This document shows, in pieces, positions 11,955 to 23,854 of a stretch of 64,000 nucleotides of DNA (positions are counted from its first letter, which is position 1; each line of letters starts with the position of its first letter). This DNA comes from Metallyticus violacea. Taxonomy: Eukaryota > Arthropoda > Insecta > Mantodea > Metallyticidae. The stretch spans positions 6,265,001 to 6,329,000 of the forward strand of contig CM060833.1 of assembly GCA_030762175.1 (NCBI GenBank), read 5' to 3'. The notes under the pieces are model-generated. The model had not been told where the DNA came from and did not search any database. It saw nothing but the letters and a program-made list of their open reading frames with translations. A program made the translations under genes and the position numbers.

Positions 11955-12240
11955 TAGAGGGCTCAAACAAGTAATTTGAAACAGAGATTCTATAACCAAC
12001 GAAAAAAAAATAATAATGAAGTTAAATGTTAGTGATAAGTCAAAATATTGTGAAATTTTGCTTTAAATGTCTTCAAACCACCTTCGGAATCGAGGAAATG
12101 TCGGTTTTCAACAGCTGATCTCACATTTTTCAAGATTTGGGCATCTCTAACATATTGAAGTAATTATATGACAGTGCGACACTGAACAACGGCTAACTGA
12201 TTTACGTTGTTACATAGCTCAGTCTAGAGGCAGCTGACCA

Positions 12241-12285
12241 TCCGAGTGTGTGGCCTAGTGGATAAGGCGACTGGCGAAGATAATA
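12241..12285 (+). repeat. tRNA-like A-box fragment
   Basis: The sequence around 'GTGGCCTAGTGGATAAGGCG' resembles the D-arm region of arginine-type tRNAs. There is no matching T arm or acceptor stem, so it is best read as a truncated SINE head and not a tRNA gene. Confidence 0.35.
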
Positions 12286-12504
12286 CGTCCAGAAGGTTTT
12301 TTTATTTACGTTGCAATATGCTAAAATACAACATGTAAAAGAAAAAAAGGTATCGATTAAACTCGACCTCCACATTTGCAATGAAAGTTTCATTTGTAGG
12401 TGGCGCACGAACCTTTAGAAGAACGTTTCAATGCTCAAGAGGTCTTCAAATGGGAAAGGCATTCGGCATATAAATTCAAGAAAGTTTGGGTAAACTACGA
12501 TGAA

Positions 12505-13212
12505 AGAATTTTGGACAAAAACAAAGAAGAATATTTTACAAACATTTATATTTACTCGTTCTTATAATTTTGACGATGTTTCTCAAAGTAGTTCCTGTTG
12601 GATGTGTTTCTGCCCGTCTTCAAAGACACCTCCCCCAAATGGTGTTTCTTCAGTTTGGGGAAAAAGGATAAAGACACGTGGGGCTGAATTTGGACTATAA
12701 GGAGGGCAAGGAAAACATTTCATTTTGATTTCTGTGAAATATTCAGCAATAACATTTGCGACCGTGCATTATCGTGGTACAGCCTCCAGTTTGTTGCGTG
12801 TTGTATGACCTTGCAGATTTTTCAGAACCAGTTACATTTGTGTATGCAGGTACGACATTCCTTGAATATCAAAAAATGAGATGACCTTAACTTTTGCAGT
12901 AGAAGCATAAAAATTTCAGAAGTCCTGAAAGTGTCCTTAATGTTATTTGACGAAATTTTCTCTCACAATGACAGCAGCGGTGTTAACGTTTTCTCCTGTT
13001 GGAGCACAAACTGCATTCACGGGTCCACCTGCCTTTGAAATTGATTTCTTCCCCTCTATAAACCATCTTAAAGCTGTGCTATAGGAAATAACAAACTCTC
13101 CATAGTCCCGCTGAAACATTACACAGGTTTCAACTGAAGATTTACTGAAAGGAACGCAGAATTGATCATTGCGGAACTAATCATGTCTCAAATTGCACAC
13201 CTCTCACAGGAA
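12505..13212 (-). mobile_element. mariner-B copy b, inactive
   Basis: A minus-strand copy in the third visible intron. Starting from about 13212 it has the 'GTGAGAGGTGT' start shared with the 15.1-kb copy, then the N-terminal 'YGEFVISYSTALRWFIEG' block and 'GPVNAVCAPTGENVNTAAV'. The middle shows a catalytic region with 'RTLSGLLKFLCFYCKS' frameshifts, and the C-terminal region runs down to about 12510, where the last codons give 'LRKTSSKL'. The gene is broken throughout. Length is about 0.7 kb, so internal deletions are present. Confidence 0.72.
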
Positions 13213-14804
13213 AGAACCGGAAGTGACGACAGTGAAATGCTGCAAAGTTAACATTTTAATTTGAGAAATTGTGTTCTTAAAAAAGTATAGCCCTCGTAAA
13301 AAAAATTTTCGTCACGCAGGAGTTGTGCAAACTAAAGGAATTTCTCATCAAGTTAAATTGTGACGTAATCAAATAAAAAAAAAAACTCAGTTTCAAAGTC
13401 GAAAATGCAGAGGTAAAAAAAAAAATAAATAAATTTACTTTTAAATGTAAATTAAAAAGCTAGAGCGCTTTTTTTTAATTTCGGTTTTCAGGTATAGTCC
13501 CCGCTTCTAATAACTTGATTATCGTAATTTTAGAAACTATTTTTCTTTTTGTATTTAAATAGTACATGCGGAGTTTTTTTGGTTGCCAAAAACAATTATT
13601 GGTGCCGCTAGAGCGATCTTTTAACTATGGGTTTCAGATTAACCCCCATTAATAACAATATGATTCTATCCCTTTAAGTTGACCTTCACTTCTAAAGACC
13701 CAATTTTGCTAGTTTTTGAGCTCCATGAATCATCTTAATTGATCCTTATATACCGAGTTTCGTTGAGAAAAACAAAAATTGCGGCCTCTAGAGCGTTAAC
13801 AGACATATGTAAAATTTTAGTGACTGCTAAGCGAAACTATAGGGATAAGGTTTACACTTTTAGAGAAAAGCGTTTATTGTAAGGTAAACCCTTTTAGGGT
13901 ATAGAAAATGGTTTAAAATAACAGAAGGGTTGGTTTAAGCGAGAACAGGAGTTAAGAACCTGAGAGAATAAAACGGGGTAGCCGAGGTAGTAGAAGTTAG
14001 CACTCTAATTCTAAAGGTCGATTTTAATCGCTTGGGAAGGCCTTTGACCTTGATTTCTCCTGATGACTTAGGCAATCCTGGAATAGATAAAAAATACACC
14101 GCTTTCTCATTTTATCTCATTGCATTCAGTTGGGTTAGTTACGGGATTGAAAAAGGTGCGGCGTGACGGTTGCTTGCACCTTAGAAAGGTTTCAGCCGCT
14201 GCGTCTGATGGTAAACACTTTTAGGGAGATCATGAAGAGATGTATGTCCGTCTGTGGATCCAGACCGCCCGGTATTTCCCTCGCATTGAGGTGATTTAGT
14301 CCCTAGCACCCTTGACAAAGGCTAAAATATCGAAATTACCTTTTCGTCCCTACCATTCTAATCCAAGGGAATTAGCCTGGCACCGAGATAGATTTTGTTT
14401 GGTGTTTTGGGAAATTGGTCGTTTTCATAGTAACTACGCAAACTTAGAGATATAAACAACAGGCATGGTAGGAAAAATTAGAAGAAAAATTAGGCGAAAA
14501 CTATAAAGAATTATAGGACATAATTTGATAAAACAAAAAATGTATTTAAAAATACTGGTACTATTCTGTCTTGTAGCAACGGGACTTATCCAAGAATACA
14601 AAGTGTAAAGTTAGAAGTAACCGTTTCACTTCTCAGTGAAAGAGCTATGCTAAGGACAGTATGTATCTTAAAAAAGAAAAAGAATGCTCTACAACGTTTA
14701 ATAGAGGCATCTCAAGTTAAAATAACACAGGCAACTCAAATTATAGCTAAAGGCATAAAAAAGACATGCATGATTTACCAAAAGTTACAGCTTAACCCGC
14801 CTTA
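13213..14804. other. Intron sequence with a diverged internal repeat
   Basis: No exon is recognised. The part 13450-13800 holds diverged repeat units (see separate entry). The part 13830-14500 is less AT-rich than its surroundings and may be an old repeat of a class I cannot name. Confidence 0.4.
13450..13800. repeat. Diverged repeat units containing GCTAGAGCG
   Basis: Three related segments end in AGCTAGAGCGCT (13458), GGTGCCGCTAGAGCG (13601) and GCGGCCTCTAGAGCG (13781). The last two are about 180 bp apart and share the preceding pattern CTTCTAA...GAGTTT...AAAAACAA. Too diverged to call a satellite. Confidence 0.45.
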
Positions 14805-14930
14805 AGAGATACATGCACGAATTTCTTCCAACAAGATGGCACGCTCATGACCAGCTTTTCGTTAGACAACGAAATGTCAAATTTCAGACATTTGGAATGA
14901 CAGAAACCACCCACGGACATTTGTCAAGGT
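14805..14930 (+). mobile_element. Possible QQDG-type transposase scrap
   Basis: The plus strand reads 'NFFQQDGTLMTSF' from about 14819, the motif around the second aspartate of QQDG-type transposases. The motif expected about 40 residues later is not clear. The assignment rests on this one motif. Confidence 0.25.
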
Positions 14931-15087
14931 CACCACAGAGTGTTTTGGATACTTTTAACTTATTCTATGACAATTTCCGGAATATTCTCCAAAGTGACAT
15001 CACGGCATTTATTAAAAAATTATCACTATCCAAAATATTAACTTCATGTTTAATAACACTTGACAGTAGTTTCTACTGATTACCGTT

Positions 15088-16110
15088 TGTGAGAGGTGTT
15101 CAAGTTGAGATATGTTCAGTTCCGCCTACAGAAAACGTGACAAACAATACTTGTGTGCTGGACTGAAATTGTGCATCCCTTAGCCTGTCTCGAAGACAGT
15201 TTAAAGTGTTTAAAGAGGCGAGGCAATCAGTTTGTGCTCTAACGGAAGAAAACACTAATACCGCTGCTTTCAGTATGACAGAGGATCGTCAAATAACCTT
15301 AAAAACACCTTCAGAAAATTTAAACATTTTACTGGGAGTTGCCCATACGTTGATAAGTGAAACGTTGCATATGAGATGTGTTTGTGCACGGTGGGTTCCA
15401 AGACAGTTGAAGATGCGGTGTTTCTTCCAACCGATGAAACATATCTCATCATTTCGATCATGAGAGCAGTCGGTAAAACTCTGTGTGGAAATCTCAATCA
15501 TCACTAACAGCAAAAGTGGTTGCTTCGGCCGAGAAAAATTATGGGCATCTCATTTTTCGATATTCACGAAATGGCTTACCAGCGTGTCGTACTTATGTCG
15601 AACCTGATAGACTCAAGATTGCGGGTCGATGCATTTTTTTCGGGCTTAAAAATCCTAAGTATGGCTTCCTTCAGAAGGAAAGTAAAACTATAATCCCGTG
15701 TTGTAGATTTACGGCATGTAAAAGAACCTCAAGCCTGAAAGAAGATACCTCTGAGCAAAATTTATCGGCCGTTTCACGCGCTAAATTGAGGTACGCTGCA
15801 GACCTGAGATGTTAAAGAGCGCCCATAAATAAACCAAATCAACATGCACTCAAATGTAACTGAGTTTTATTAATGAGATATTCTGAAATGCCTGCAAAGC
15901 TAAATTTCCGTGCAACAATTGATTGCTGCAATACACGGTCAAGTTATTGTTTAATATATTATAAAAATCAATGTGAAGTGTGTCTCTCACCCTCCCTATA
16001 GTCCAGATTTAGCCCGTGTCTCTTTTCCCTTTTCCCCAAATTGAAGAACCACCTTCATAGGAGGCATTTTCTATCATCAGAGACATTCTGCAGGAGTGTT
16101 ACACGAAAAA
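15088..16110 (+). mobile_element. mariner-B copy c, split by a SINE
   Basis: The copy starts at GTGAGAGGTGT like copy b. Its N-terminus is frameshifted ('QYLCAGLKLC'), followed by 'TTAKVVASAEKNYGHLIFRY' with the alternative frame giving 'ISFFDIHEMAYQRVV'. A SINE-1 lies at 15602-15842. The core resumes with 'YYNEIF' style sequence and ends in 'HPPYSPDL' at about 16000 and a KLKNHLHRRHF-like tail. No frame is intact. Confidence 0.75.
15602..15842 (+). repeat. SINE-1 copy, 5'-truncated, inside mariner-B
   Basis: It begins within the tRNA-like head at 'AGACTCAAGATTGCGGGTCGATG', so the A box is lost. The body and the end 'GAGCGCCCATAAATAAACC' are intact in outline. Its two flanks join into a continuous mariner-B sequence, showing insertion after the mariner. 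Confidence 0.85.
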
Positions 16111-16354
16111 TCACCACTGTGCTTATGTAAGGCAGGCTTTCGCGACTTTTATGCCTATTTCAAATAGAGAAATATTTCAGTTAGCCAATAAAAAAAATAA
16201 AAAATAAGCCAATGCATAAATATAGGTAACTTCACCCTCGTACCTCTGTAAGCTAAGAGAAAAAGATATTGTTTGCTATGGTGCAAAATGGCGAAGAATG
16301 TCTTGCATTATGTTCGGATATACATAACAGTTTTTGCATAAAGTGTGAGGACGG

Positions 16355-17599
16355 TACAAGAGTAGGTTCATAATTTTCCGGCCTCCTCGATAAGGATTAT
16401 CATCTTCACAAAACCCTTATCTGGTGTCATCTGTTAAGTAAATATTTACAGCTGTAACTTCTGCTCTGCTGTGTTCAGTTGTTCAGATATAGTTGCATAA
16501 AGAAAGGCATGTGTAGAAGATTGTGACGTGTTCAAAATGGAGTTTCGAGCTGTTATTAAGTTCTTCACAAAAGAAGGACATACTCAAAATGAAATTAAAC
16601 AGCGATTGGACGGTGTATATGGGGAAGCATCCCACTCATATTCTACCGTAAAAGAATGGGCCATGGGTCAAGAAAGCATTGAAGACGAAGAGCGTACAGG
16701 TCTGCTCTTGGAGGTGCTCACTCCTGAAAATTTCGCTCCTGTGGAAGGAGAAATTATGGAAAACCGCCGGCTCAAAGTTACATAAATAGCAGCAAGGTTG
16801 GGCCTTTCTAAAATAACAGTCAAGAACATTTAAACATGAATAAGGTTAGTGCAAGATGGGTACCTAGACTTCTTTCCTCAGTCCAAAAGCAGCAATGAGT
16901 CATCTGTTGTCAGGTATATTTGGAGCTCTGCCATGGCAACGAGAGAGAAATTCTGCAAACCATTGTTACAGGAGATGAAACTATGATCCCTTGTCCAAAA
17001 GAGAATCAATGGAATGGCGTAAACCTGGCGAAGCACCGCCTCTAAAGACCAAGGTCACTCAGTCAATCAAGAAGATCATGGCCACAATCTTTTGGAACTG
17101 TGAAGGAATGCTCTTCATTGAATGCAAGGAGAGGAACATCTTAGTAAATGGGGAGTACTATGCTGGCCTACTGCACAGACTACGTGCTTCCATCAAAGAG
17201 AAAAGGCGATTAAAGCTGAGTGGTGGTGTGCGCCTTCTTCACGACAATGCGCCTGTGCACACAGCTCTTGTTGCAAAGGAAGCTGTGAAGAAATGTGGCT
17301 TCAAGGTGATCGACAATCCACCCTACAGCCCAGATCTAGCTCTTAGTGACTATTTCCTCTTCTCAAAACTCAAGAAGGACTGTCGAGGAAGGAATTTTAA
17401 GAGTGACGAAAAAGTGATGGATGTTCTTTATGCCCATTTTGCAGACTTCTGTTTATTAGGGAGGGATTGAAATATTAATTGAAAAATGTGGGAAGTGTAT
17501 TGCAATAAAGGATAACTATATTGAAAAGTGAAATACGATTTTTGCCTTTATCACACCTTGAAAATTTTGAGATCGGAAACTTATGGACCTAACCTCGTA
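16355..17599 (+). mobile_element. mariner-A copy 2 (DD34D), inactive
   Basis: About 1.25 kb, plus strand, with mariner-A inverted ends around 'CATAATTTTCCGGCC' and 'CGGAAACTTATGG'. The N-terminus (16528-16785) is open and starts with the mariner pattern 'MEFRAVIKFFTKEGHTQNEI', with a four-codon deletion after 'VKEWA'. 'VTGDE' lies at about 16965, just before a small deletion that shifts the frame. The C-terminal part (16991-17470) holds HDNAPVHT and YSPDLALSD with the 34-residue spacing. The usual Pro before Ser-Asp is changed to Leu. It ends early near 17470. Confidence 0.92.
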
Positions 17600-18460
17600 T
17601 CTCATAAATTACTTCGCTATAATGGTGAAAAAGCCCCAATAGAGAGTGTTTCTTTACAAAAATAAGGTAGTTTGGGGCTAGAAATCCTTTCTAATAATTT
17701 TATGTGCTTTTTTATTGAGACTTTGTCTGAACTTGATTTCGAAGAAAATAGGGAACAGCATTCAGTTCAGAAATATTCGGAGTGGCAGTTTTTTTTTTTT
17801 GTGATTCAGCCCAGTTGAGCATTTGTCTTTGAAATGCCAAATGCTCAAAAATGTACATAATAAAGCATATTGGAATTGTATAGAAAAACAGAATTGCACG
17901 TCGGCGAAAAACAGCATAGATGCTATTGCAAATAAAAATGACAGGAAATCACTTGACGTTCCTATACAAAGAGGTAAACATAGCTAAAGACAAAAAATTT
18001 TGGGATCGATAAACAAGATGGAGGCGAAAATTAACAAAATTTAATAATAACTATATATAATTGTTTGCATTTTTAATTGATCAGCGAGGAAAAGCTATTA
18101 ATGTTACATCCGTATTAAATAATTGAAAATATAAAAAAATATATTACAATAGAATACTATTTATTGTTAAAAAGTATTATACTTGCACTATAGTGTGTAA
18201 AAAATTGTGTAATCTTAAAAAAAAGTAACTGTCTTAGCATTATTTCATTTCTTTGTAGTTGTTGCGGCTTTCAGTTGCAGTATGTGGTATTTCAAAATCA
18301 CTTCAAAATTTAACGCATTATAAATACTATACTAAGATAGGGAGGAAAAACAAAACATTATTGTATTGGGCAAAAAATTGGGTTTAATTTTTGTATTTTT
18401 ACATTTGCTTGATGAAAAAATTAATTTATTAGTACTGCTACAGAAAATTTAACTTGCAAG
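17600..18460. other. AT-rich intron sequence
   Basis: No exon, repeat or structure recognised. Confidence 0.4.
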
Positions 18461-18727
18461 CCATTGTCCATGACCTAGTGGTAACCATAATTGCCTTGTA
18501 GACCCAAGGTCGTGGGTTCAAAACCGGACAGGACGATAAAACTTTCAAGCGCAAAAATTCTAAAAAGAACTACCTTCGGAATTGAAGCAAAGCCTTTGTT
18601 CCCGTGTCGTAAAAAAACCTCAAGCCTGAAGAGGTCTCCGAGAAAATTTTAACGCCGTTTCATGTCCTGAATTGAATGGAACGCTATTGACCAAATGTGT
18701 TAAAGAGCGTCTTTATGTGAATCAAAC
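18461..18727 (+). repeat. Old SINE-1 copy
   Basis: A diverged full-length SINE-1. The head is degenerate (TGACCTAGTGGTAACC, B box GGGTTCAAAACC). The body has deletions, and the end TTAAAGAGCGTCTTTATG is still recognisable. No target duplication is seen. Confidence 0.8.
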
Positions 18728-18869
18728 TCAAATCTACCTAAAGCTAGTGTTTGTACTCAAGAAAGCAACAAGCGGAAAAGATATTATATCAATATAACCT
18801 GGACGAAGGAAGTTCGAAAATGATTTACAATAATAGTTTGTTGTACCTTTATTTATAATGCAACAAGAT

Positions 18870-19400
18870 TCAATGCACACGGGATCTCTAAATATACTCC
18901 CAACCAACGTCAATGCAAGGTTGCCATCTTCATGGTAACTTCATTATGGCATCGCGAAACCCGAGTTCTTCATGTTTCAAATAAGCCATAATCAGGTGGA
19001 CCGAGATCTGGTGAGTATGGTGGATGCGGCACAATTATAACTCCTAGCTATGTCAACTTTGCGGTCGTAGTGTTGCTGGAGTTAGGTCGCACACTGTCAT
19101 GTTTAAATAACACTTCTCCTTTCGCCGTTGCTGAATTCTGCAGTACTCCATTATTGTGTGCAGATTCCCTACCCATTGATCAGTTGTAAACGGTCTTCTT
19201 GACCATGTTCTGCAGATAAACGTCTATGAATTTCTGCAGTTTTGACACCTTCCTTCCACAGTAAGCATACAGGCCATCTTTCTTCATAATAATGACTTCT
19301 GACAACACGCCAATATGTCCTTTCTCTACAAAAATAAGGTGTCATCACTTAACAATTTACCATTGACTCATGTTTCATCCAAGAAGAAATAATGGAATAA
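18870..19400 (-). mobile_element. Decayed mariner (type F)
   Basis: The minus strand gives an N-terminal piece 'WKEGVKTAEIHRRLSAEHGQ', then a jump to the catalytic core 'FKHDSVRPNSSNTTTAKLT' and 'VPHPPYSPDLGPPDYGLF'. These match the helix-turn-helix and the second and third aspartate regions of mariners. The central part is deleted. The fragment stops about 20 bases before mariner-A copy 3. Confidence 0.75.
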
Positions 19401-19420
19401 TAACTCCGGCAGTGCAGGGA

Positions 19421-20682
19421 CAACGAGGATAGGCCCGCAAGTTTCCCGTCTTGCCGATAAGGATTATCGCCTTCACAAAACCCTTATCTGTTAAGTTAAT
19501 AATTGCAGCTGTAACTTCCGCCCCACTGTGTTCAGTTCTTCAAATAAGGCTATGTGTAGAAGATTGCGACATGTTCAAAGTGGAGTGTTGAGCTGTTAAG
19601 TTCTTCACAAACGAAGGACTTACTCCAAATGAAAGTAAACAGCAATTTGACGGTGTATATGGGGAAGCATCCCCCTCATATTCTACCGTAAAAGAATGGG
19701 ACAAACTTTTTCGAATGGGTCGAGAAAGCATTGAAGACGAAGAACGTGAATCTGCACTTGGAGGTGCTCACTCCTGAAAACATTGGCCTTGTGGAATGAG
19801 AAATTATGGAAGACCGACCGGCGGCTCAAAGTTACAGAAATAGCAGCATGGTTGGGCCTTTCTAAAAAAACAGTCCTTCGAATTATTCATGAACATTTAA
19901 ACATGAATAAGGTTAGTGCTAGATGGGTGCCCAGACTTCTTTCCTCAGTCCAAAAGCAGCAACGAGTCATCTGTTGTTAGGCATTTTTGAAACTCTACCA
20001 TGGCAACGAGAGAGAAGTTCTGCAAACCATTGTTACAGGAGATGAAACTATGGTCCTCTGCTATGATCCCATGTCCAAAAGAGAATCAGTGGAGTGGCGT
20101 AAACCTGGCGAAGCACCGCCTCTAAAGGCCAAGATCACTCAGTCAACCAAGAAGATCATGGCCACAATCTTTTGGGACTGTGAAGGAATACTCTTCATTG
20201 ACTTCAGGGAGAGGAACACCACAGTAAATGGGAAGTACTATGCTGGCCTACTGCACAGACTACGTGCTTCCATCAAAGAGAAAAGGCGAGGAAAGCTGAG
20301 TGGTGGTGTGCGCCTTCTTCACGACAACGCGCCTGTGCACACAGCTCTTGTTGCAAAGGAAGCTGTGAAGAAATGTGGCTTCAAGGAGATCGACCATTCC
20401 CCTAAACCATAGATCTAGGTCCCAGTGACTATTTCCTCTTCTCAAAACTCAAGAAGGACCTTCGAGGAAGGAAATTTAAATGTGACGAAGAAGTGATGGA
20501 TGCTGTTTATGTCAATTTTGCATACAAGACTTCTGTTTATTTTTGGAGAGGTGATTGAAATGTTAATTCAAAGATGTGAGAAGTGTATTGCATTGAAGGG
20601 TAATTATATTGAAAAGTTAAATATAGTTTTTGGGTTTACCATATCTAGAAAATGGTTAGGCCGGAAACTTATGAACCTCGTA
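19421..20682 (+). mobile_element. mariner-A copy 3 (DD34D), inactive
   Basis: About 1.26 kb with recognisable ends: 'CGAGGATAGGCCCGCAAG' at the left and 'CCGGAAACTTATGAACCTCG' at the right. The reading frame starts at 19571 but hits a stop after five codons. The helix-turn-helix continues in shifted frames ('EASPSYSTVKEWDKLFRMGR'). The block 19783-19980 has 'LNMNKVSARWVPRLLSSVQK'. The block 19987-20412 has 'IVTGDETMVLCYDP' and HDNAPVHT. A frameshift at about 20400 replaces the YSPDL motif, and the C-terminus is in another frame. It lies 812 bp upstream of the 42-bp Ca-beta exon. Confidence 0.93.
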
Positions 20683-21494
20683 TGTTTCAACTTCGTCCGA
20701 TCTGGAGAGCCATGATATTTATATAAGATAACGCTCACCCTACTTACACACATCTACAAAACAATTAATTAAATGGTACTTTGACATCATCTCACGTTAT
20801 GAACTTGTTCCGCGATTTCCAAATCACAAACCGTCCTACATTTTCCTTAAAGAAGGAGTTTATTTGATACACTTATCAACTGAAGGATTCTTTTTCCCAA
20901 GATAATTAGGGTATTCCAAGTAGGTGTTTTCTGCAGATGATATTTCAGAATGGATGGTGTATGTGAACAAGAGAATTGTGGGACACTGGGACTTTGCTAA
21001 GTAAAAAGCCATAACTCAACAACTCTGGCCTGTTTATTTTAGAAGAAGTCTTTCCCTCTCTCGATTCCACACTTGCATCCTCCCCGTATTGTGGTTTCAG
21101 GATTAAAGTCAATATGTTGCTCTTGGGGCATACCATAGCGCGTGCACGACTACAATTAACACTTTACTGCAGCTGCAACGATGGTTACTAATCAAGTCAC
21201 CCTCTTTACTGCCAACAGGAAACGTAACTGTCATATTTTCTTGAATTAAGTAGGGGCTATATAAATTAAACAAAAACTTTTGCCCAACAAAGTGATTTTT
21301 TTAATCTGAATTATTATGTCATTTATAAAGCTTTAAATTTTGTAGTTTTTTGGTACTAATACGTAATCTTAAATTACATTATAGTGTTTAATTATATATT
21401 TATTTTTGTGTGTAGATTTCATAATGTAGATTTTGTTTACAAAAACCCTCAGTGACTGTACTAACCCGCTACAACTAACACAATTTTTCTACAG
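20683..21494 (+). other. Intron sequence before the 42-bp exon
   Basis: No repeat is named here. The last 30 bases are a moderate polypyrimidine tract ending TTTTTCTACAG. Confidence 0.45.
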
Positions 21495-21536
21495 GAGTCC
21501 ACCATGACGCATATGGGTATTCACACGATCCGCGAG
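21495..21536 (+). CDS. Ca-beta: Ca-beta 42-bp exon (C-terminal tail)
   Basis: A short exon between CTACAG (21489-21494) and GTAATA (21537). It takes one base from the exon ending at 11412 and gives one base to the next. The peptide is GVHHDAYGYSHDPR followed by a split Ala/Gly codon. Its length is a multiple of three and the phases are 1 and 1, so including or skipping it leaves the rest of the frame unchanged. It continues the His/Tyr/Pro-rich style of the tail. Support comes from the splice signals and phase match, because the peptide is too short for a secure family match. The donor's +4/+5 bases (AT) are weak, which fits regulated inclusion. Confidence 0.75.
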
Positions 21537-21700
21537 GTAATAAAAGGATATTTTTAATATTGTAGTTAATTTGTTCTGTATCATGGCTTATACATTTTAA
21601 GCATTTTGCCTATATAATTTTTGATAGAGCTCTGTCATTTGGTGATGAGATCCAAAATTATAACCTGCGCCTTTGCTATCTGATTTTTAAAAGTTTTTTT

Positions 21701-21966
21701 TTGTCCTGGTTGTCTACTTGCCTCATAGACCCAAAGATGTTGGTTCAATCCGGACCAATGGATTTCTTCAGGCGCAAAAATTCTAGGTATGGCTTCCTTC
21801 GGAAGGGAAATAAAGCTTTAGATCCCATGCCATAGATTTACAGCATGTAAAAGAACTTCAAGCATGAAAGAAGAGGCCTCTGAGCAAAATTTATCGGTCG
21901 TTTAACACTGTGAATTGAATGAGATGCTAATGACCTGAGATGTTAAAGAACGTCCGTAAATAAGCA
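21701..21966 (+). repeat. SINE-1 copy, head damaged
   Basis: It starts within GTCCTGGTTG; the A box is partly deleted and the B box is GGTTCAATCC. The body and the end 'AACGTCCGTAAATAAGC' are clear. Sense orientation, 165 bp downstream of the 42-bp exon. Confidence 0.85.
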
Positions 21967-22609
21967 AATATTTAATTAAAATTATTTTAATTTTAGGTTT
22001 TACGAAATATATTTTTAAGTGTTATTGCTAATTCAATTTTATTTTTTAAAATATCATCCACTATACATTCTTTCAATAAATACAAATATGTATAAAATAA
22101 AAATTAAATATATATTTTGAACATATGACATAAATTTAATATTAATATTTGAGATTTCACATCTAGCATTGAATGTTCTTGAACTACAATGTTACCAAAT
22201 TATTATAAACAACACGATTGTTACCTTTTAAAATGAATAACCTAGAAAAAATGGCTATTATAGTGTCGAATTCTAAAATAATAACATATCTTTATCAAAA
22301 TTGTTATTTTTTTTTAATTCCAAAGAAAAGACAATAGAAGAAAAAAATTTTCATTTTGATATTGGCTTCCCTTAATTTAGATTAAGACACCTAACAGCTT
22401 TTTGGCCAAAGTTGTCAATATTTACAAGTACTGTGCTCTAATTTAAATAAATGAGTTGCTAGTGAAAGTTAGAAAGTTATCCAATTATTTGTTGACCGGC
22501 GTGGCAACGGTGACTGCATCGGCCGATAAGCCATCTCTCTCGGCCAAGTCGGGCTATAGTAAAATCCGGGCAGACGGGGCTACATAACAGAGGTTATTTT
22601 TATAATTGT
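21967..22609. other. AT-rich intron sequence
   Basis: Mostly AT-rich. A GC-richer piece at 22494-22600 may be an old repeat but I cannot classify it. Confidence 0.4.
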
Positions 22610-22832
22610 GCTCAACGCCCATTTTAACTACTGAGGCGTTGGGAAATGATTTTTTTTATAGGAAGGAAGCATTTCAGGCCTATTTTTAGGGTACTTTCGC
22701 GGCATTTACCATTTATGAGGTCTGAGGAAAACCTGGAAAAAAACTCAGTCAAGAAGAAAGGTCCTGGCGGCATTCGAACCCCAGACCTACCGTTCACAGT
22801 AGCGCCTTAACGACCTCGGCCAACTATGGCGG
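22610..22832 (-). repeat. SINE-2 copy
   Basis: The second SINE family. On the minus strand it starts CCGCCATAGTTGGCCGAGG (leucine/serine-type tRNA-like head, ending TTAAGGCGC) with B box GGTTCGAATGCC. Then comes 'TTTTTCCAGGTTTTCCTCAG', a body that includes AAATGCCGCG, and an end 'TCAGTAGTTAAAATGGGCGT'. Confidence 0.85.
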
Positions 22833-23639
22833 CAAGAGTGGGTGGCGGAAACATTAGAATGACATTCTAATAAATTTTAATACATTTAAATTGTTTGCAC
22901 CCACCCATCTTACGCAAATAGTTTTTGGAACTGCTTGGCATCTGCTTATGAAATTACTTTTTGTTTCTTTGCTTATCTTGAACATTTTCCGTTTCGCAAA
23001 GCGTATTCACTTGTTTATGAGTCGCTTTGCGAATTAAAACTTCATTACCTTCAAACAACGCGTGCGGATAGACACAGATATATTAATCATAAATAAACAG
23101 AACAATTAGCTCCAGGAGTTTCGTTTTAGCATCATTAGAAAATTTACGCTAGGATTAGATAGCTGTCCTTTGATTGTTCAAGCATTACTGAATGGTGTGA
23201 GACTCGAGGCCAACACAGTAGTGCGACAAAATCCGTCCGCCTGCCTGCCTATAGCCCACAATTGCTTGTGCAGTTCCCCTCTAATGCGTCGGTTGATAAA
23301 CGGATATATTTCCAGTTGCAATGAAATTCCATTCACTTCGACGAGAGCCACCTGTGCTTGTAAAACTCCAAGTTCAAGATTTTTAAGTGATCACTTATTT
23401 AATTCAATGGTTTGAATATTACAAACAGTGCTCGCTGTTCAACCATTCATCACAGACACGTAAAATTAGTCCCGCAGCCGTTGCCAAACGTAGCATTTCG
23501 CCACATTGCGCCAGGTACTTTCAATACAATTAAAGTTGGAATAAACCTAAAGTTGTGTCAAGTATTAAATTGAGCTCCTGTGATTCAAATTAATACTTGA
23601 AGTTGATCTACCTAAGTTTTTATTTTCTCCTGCAATGGT
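22833..23639. other. Intron sequence, nothing recognised
   Basis: No exon or repeat could be identified. The 23170-23415 open frame has no family features. Confidence 0.35.
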
Positions 23640-23830
23640 CTTAATGAAAAGTCTAAGAATGTAATTTGGGGAAACGAAAAAAATCATAAGAGAGTTAAAT
23701 CTGGACTATAGGGAGGATGAGTGACACACTTCCCATTGATGTTTTTGAGATATTCAGCGATGTGCGGCAATGCATTATCGTGGTACCGCATCCATATTGT
23801 TGCTTGGAAATGTGATATATTTAACATACA
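23640..23830 (-). mobile_element. mariner-B copy d, fragment
   Basis: On the minus strand 'RYHDNALPHIAEYLKNINGK' and 'VTHPPYSPDLTL' give the second and third aspartate regions of mariner-B. Upstream and downstream parts are absent. It ends close to the inverted end of the next element. Confidence 0.75.
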
Positions 23831-23854
23831 TGACTGTTGCCAGTTATACAGAGG

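Noticed and set aside
12241..12285. Arginine tRNA gene
   Set aside because: Only the D-arm region fits; T arm and acceptor stem are missing.
16991..17470. Functional mariner transposase
   Set aside because: Only the C-terminal half is open. A frameshift after VTGDE and a deletion in the N-terminus make the copy inactive.
22494..22600. GC-rich stretch as an exon or CpG-type promoter
   Set aside because: No open frame with splice sites and no second copy in the window; left unclassified.
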